Notes under the pieces: model-generated
What the model was told of the DNA's origin: nothing
The model's database searches: none
Seen by the model: only the letters and a program-made list of their open reading frames with translations
Shown here: positions 61,513-64,000 of the stretch, piece by piece
Layout of the letters: every line of letters begins with the position of its first letter
How positions within the stretch are numbered: the stretch's first letter is position 1
Position numbers and translations under genes: made by a program
Assembly (NCBI RefSeq): GCF_000242455.2
Contig: NC_019892.1
Coordinates: 4,464,001-4,528,000 of the forward strand
DNA from: Singulisphaera acidiphila DSM 18658
GTDB taxonomy: Bacteria; Planctomycetota; Planctomycetia; Isosphaerales; Isosphaeraceae
Direction of reading: 5' to 3'
Length of the DNA stretch: 64,000 nucleotides

Positions 61513-64000
61513 TCAATCCGAATGAGCTCGGCGTTCCTTCCACTCAGCGGAGTCGAGGATCCGAAGCGACCCGTCGTCGAGAAGTTCCATCCCGGTCGCG
61601 ACCTGGACCAAGCGTTCGACCTGAGGGATGTGAGCCTCCATGGCTGCGGGAACGTTCCAGAGGTGGGCCGTGCTCTCCTGGCCGCCCGAGAGTACGGTGC
61701 GGCCGTCAGGGCTGAACACCACGAACCAGACCTGGTTCTCATGGTGAAACGCCGGACCGATCGGCTTCCCCGTGGCCGCGTCCCAAAGCCGCGCCGTTCG
61801 GTCATAACTGCCGGTGAGCACGGTCTTACCATCCCGGCTAATGGCGAGAGCCCGAAGCGTTCCATCGTGCCGTAACGGGGGAGTGAGCGGCACCCCCGTC
61901 GCCGCGTCCCAAAGCCGGGCCATACGGTCCCAGCCGCCTGTGATCACGGTCCGGCCGTCAGGGCTGAACGCGGCGACCGAGACTGGGCCGTCGTGCTGAA
62001 GGGGAAGAACGCGTATTTTGCCCGAAGCCGTGTCCCAGAGACGAGCCTTCATGTCGTCGCTCCCCGTGAGCAAGGTCTTACCGTCGGGGCTAAACGCCAC
62101 GGCCATGACCCGGCCCCGGTGCTCGAAGGGGAGGCCGACGGGCTGCTGCTTGCGGTTGGTGTCCCAGAGCCGGGCCGTCTTGTCGTCGCTCCCGGTCGCG
62201 ATGAACCGACCGTCGGGGCTGAACGCCACGGCTCTGACCGCCGCCTCATGGCGCAAGGGGTTTCCCAGGGGCTCGCCCGTCTTGGCCGACCAGAGCCGGG
62301 CCATCTTGTCGTCGCCCCCGGTCAGCACGGTGTCGCCTCTCGGGCTGAACACCACCGTCTGGACCCGGTCCTCGTGGCGGAGAAGGGCCCCGATCGGCTC
62401 ACCGGTCGCGGCGTCCCAAAGCCGCGCCGTGTGATCAAAGCTCCCGGTCAGAACCGTGCGGCCGTCCGGGCTGAACGCGATTGATTCGACCTCCTCGCCG
62501 TGGACCAACGGCGCCCCGATCGGCTCGCCCGTCGCCGCATTCCAGAGCCGCGCCGTATGGTCCTGGCTCGCGGAGAGAATCGTCCGCCCATCGGGGCTGA
62601 AAAGCACAGCGCGGATGAATCCCTCGTGAGAGAAAGAGAGGCCAAAGGGAGTCGCGACTTCGGAAACCAGGACCGTTCTGTCGAAACCAGCGGTTAACAC
62701 CTTTCTGCCATCGGGGCTGAACGCCAACGACGAGACCGTGTGCCGGTGGCGGATCGGCGGGCCGATGGGAGCGCCGGTGGCGGTGTCCCAGATCCGGGCG
62801 ATGCCGTCGAAGGAGCCGGTCAGAATCCGCTTGCCGTCGGGGCTGAACGCCGCGTTGTGGACGCAATGCTGATGTCGCAGCACATGGCCGATCGGCCGGC
62901 CGCTCTCGCGGTCCCAAAGGCGAGCCGTTCGGTCGTAGCCCCCCGTCAAGATCGTTCGGCCGTCCGGGCTATAGGCCACCGACGCAACCCAGTCCCGGTG
63001 ACTCAGAGGCTGGCCGACCGGGGCCCCCGTGACGGCGTCCCAGAGCTGGGCGGTCTTGTCCCAGCTCCCGGTCAAGACGGTCCGACCATCGGGACTGAAC
63101 GCCACCGACGTGATCAGGTTTTTGTGGGTCATCGGCGGGCCAATCGGCTCACCGGACGCCAGATCCCAGAGCCGGGCGGTTTTGTCGACACTCCCCGTGA
63201 TTGCGACCCGACCGTCGGGGCTGAAGGCCACGCCGAGGATCGCCTCGGTCTGGTAGAACTCCAGCTCCAACGGCTCACCGGTCCTGACGCTCCAAAGCCG
63301 AGCGCCTCCATCGTCGCACCCGGTCATGAGGGTGCGACCGTCGGGGCTAAACGCCAGCGCCCCGACCTTCATCGGGTGCGGCAAGGGAGCACCCACGGGG
63401 TCTCCCGTGGCAGCGTCGCGAAACCGGACCGAACTGTCATCGCCCCCGACCGCGATGGTCCGACCGTCGGGACTATACGCCACAGCCTGAATCGGGCCGG
63501 GGTGCTCGAAACGGACCCGAAGCGGGTGAATGCGAGGCAACCAGCCCGACAGGCTCAATCTGAAGGCGCGCTCGAGGTTCAGGTCGCGGGCAAGGCTGGC
63601 GCTCTTCAGACCACGAACGAGCCAGAGTACCCCTTGAGCCACGTCCCCCTGTTCGGCCAAGGCCTGACCGTGCTCATAGGCCAGGTGGGACGCCTGCTGG
63701 TCGACGGCTCGTTGCCGCGTCTGGACCTCGCGGAACGCCTTACCGAGGTGCGAGGCCGCCCGGTAGTGATAAACGGCCAGGCTGATCGAAAGGCCGATCG
63801 TGGTCGCCAGTGCGAGCGCCGCCAAACCCAAGGCGATGGCCAGCGGCGTCTTGCGAAGGCACCACCGCCAGACCCGCTCCGGCGCGGAGATCGGACGGGC
63901 CCGGACGGGCTCGAAATTCAGGAACCGGTCGAGGTCGTCGGCAAGCTCCAGGGCCGAGTGATACCGCCTTGGGACGCTCTTTTCGAGGCACTTCAGGCAG
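61513..64000 (-). CDS. Ser/Thr kinase with C-terminal WD40 repeats (N-terminal kinase domain beyond window)
   Basis: The frame is open to the window edge, so the gene continues beyond 64000. The visible N-terminal part is the tail of a planctomycete kinase domain (LKCLEKSVPRRYHSALELADDL then RFLNFEPVRARPISAPERVWRW), followed by a transmembrane helix (TPLAIALGLAALALATTIGLSI) and a coiled stretch. Then come 15 WD40 repeats of about 42 residues, each with H...V..AFSPDGRT..TG..D.TARLWD; the DNA period is about 126 bp. The seventh repeat lacks the usual WD (VSEVATP). The kinase should lie in the cytoplasm and the WD40 propellers outside. Ligand unknown. Confidence 0.93.
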   Translation of the reverse strand, partial: CLKCLEKSVPRRYHSALELADDLDRFLNFEPVRARPISAPERVWRWCLRKTPLAIALGLAALALATTIGLSISLAVYHYRAASHLGKAFREVQTRQRAVDQQASHLAYEHGQALAEQGDVAQGVLWLVRGLKSASLARDLNLERAFRLSLSGWLPRIHPLRVRFEHPGPIQAVAYSPDGRTIAVGGDDSSVRFRDAATGDPVGAPLPHPMKVGALAFSPDGRTLMTGCDDGGARLWSVRTGEPLELEFYQTEAILGVAFSPDGRVAITGSVDKTARLWDLASGEPIGPPMTHKNLITSVAFSPDGRTVLTGSWDKTAQLWDAVTGAPVGQPLSHRDWVASVAYSPDGRTILTGGYDRTARLWDRESGRPIGHVLRHQHCVHNAAFSPDGKRILTGSFDGIARIWDTATGAPIGPPIRHRHTVSSLAFSPDGRKVLTAGFDRTVLVSEVATPFGLSFSHEGFIRAVLFSPDGRTILSASQDHTARLWNAATGEPIGAPLVHGEEVESIAFSPDGRTVLTGSFDHTARLWDAATGEPIGALLRHEDRVQTVVFSPRGDTVLTGGDDKMARLWSAKTGEPLGNPLRHEAAVRAVAFSPDGRFIATGSDDKTARLWDTNRKQQPVGLPFEHRGRVMAVAFSPDGKTLLTGSDDMKARLWDTASGKIRVLPLQHDGPVSVAAFSPDGRTVITGGWDRMARLWDAATGVPLTPPLRHDGTLRALAISRDGKTVLTGSYDRTARLWDAATGKPIGPAFHHENQVWFVVFSPDGRTVLSGGQESTAHLWNVPAAMEAHIPQVERLVQVATGMELLDDGSLRILDSAEWKERRAHSD

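Noticed and set aside
61500-63500. Possible CRISPR-like or satellite repeat at about 126-bp period
   Set aside because: The period equals one WD40 blade (42 codons) in an intact frame, so it is coding repetition.

Overview
The window is high-GC bacterial DNA that reads as a planctomycete, most likely of the Isosphaeraceae. The evidence is two gene pairs of the planctomycete cytochrome type (DUF1592/DUF1552 and DUF1549-DUF1553/DUF1501), a DUF1559 pseudopilin with its H-X9-DG tail, a Ser/Thr kinase with a WD40 tail, exported proteins with an LEPR-like N-terminal motif, and squalene-cyclase-repeat and Gfo/Idh/MocA proteins. The taxonomic call is inferred from gene content; no rRNA is present.

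Layout. 1-6.5 kb (minus strand): a response regulator (cut by the window edge) behind a large hybrid histidine kinase, then an Fe-S pair (A-type carrier and cysteine desulfurase). 6.7-10.6 kb (plus): a methyltransferase, an old-yellow-enzyme-type oxidoreductase, and thymidylate synthase followed 24 bp later by dihydrofolate reductase. 10.8-12.6 kb: five tandem copies, about 395 bp apart, of an initiator-like tRNA-Met(CAT) gene, each with its own TTGACA-17-TAATGT promoter. 12.6-18.4 kb (minus): an acyltransferase-3, a eukaryote-like cyclophilin, a GT-C type membrane glycosyltransferase, and a protein fusing a Ser/Thr kinase to a complete nicotinamidase domain. 18.7-28 kb: a MocA oxidoreductase, the DUF1552/DUF1592 pair, an SdrD-B-like surface protein, a GNAT acetyltransferase and an exported alpha/beta hydrolase.

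28.4-34.4 kb (plus): a 1,017-residue protein with degenerate J-like regions, zinc ribbons and fibronectin-III-like modules, then a cobalamin riboswitch in front of a DUF1559 pseudopilin, a 59-aa lipoprotein and a PepSY membrane protein, closed by an intrinsic terminator. 34.6-40.2 kb (plus): an unknown protein, an aminotransferase, a D-aminoacylase-like amidohydrolase and a HemW-like radical SAM protein with an altered cysteine spacing. 40.3-48.3 kb (mostly minus): the DUF1501/DUF1549 pair, a prenyltransferase-repeat protein, small hypotheticals and a membrane protein. 48.9-56.8 kb: a plant-like acyl-ACP desaturase and a glycan locus (MocA plus GH130 on the plus strand, facing GH130 plus a GT4/alpha-alpha-barrel fusion on the minus strand). 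57-64 kb: a small protein, two tandem paralogous membrane proteins (one lacking its C-terminus), a small exported protein, and the C-terminal part of a Ser/Thr kinase with 15 WD40 repeats.

Intergenic regions carry several palindromic repeat families. The points most worth following are the cobalamin-riboswitch pseudopilin operon, the kinase-nicotinamidase fusion, the five-fold initiator tRNA array next to folate genes, and the GH130/GT4 locus. Coordinates and motifs were read by eye; family assignments come from recognised motifs, with no database search.
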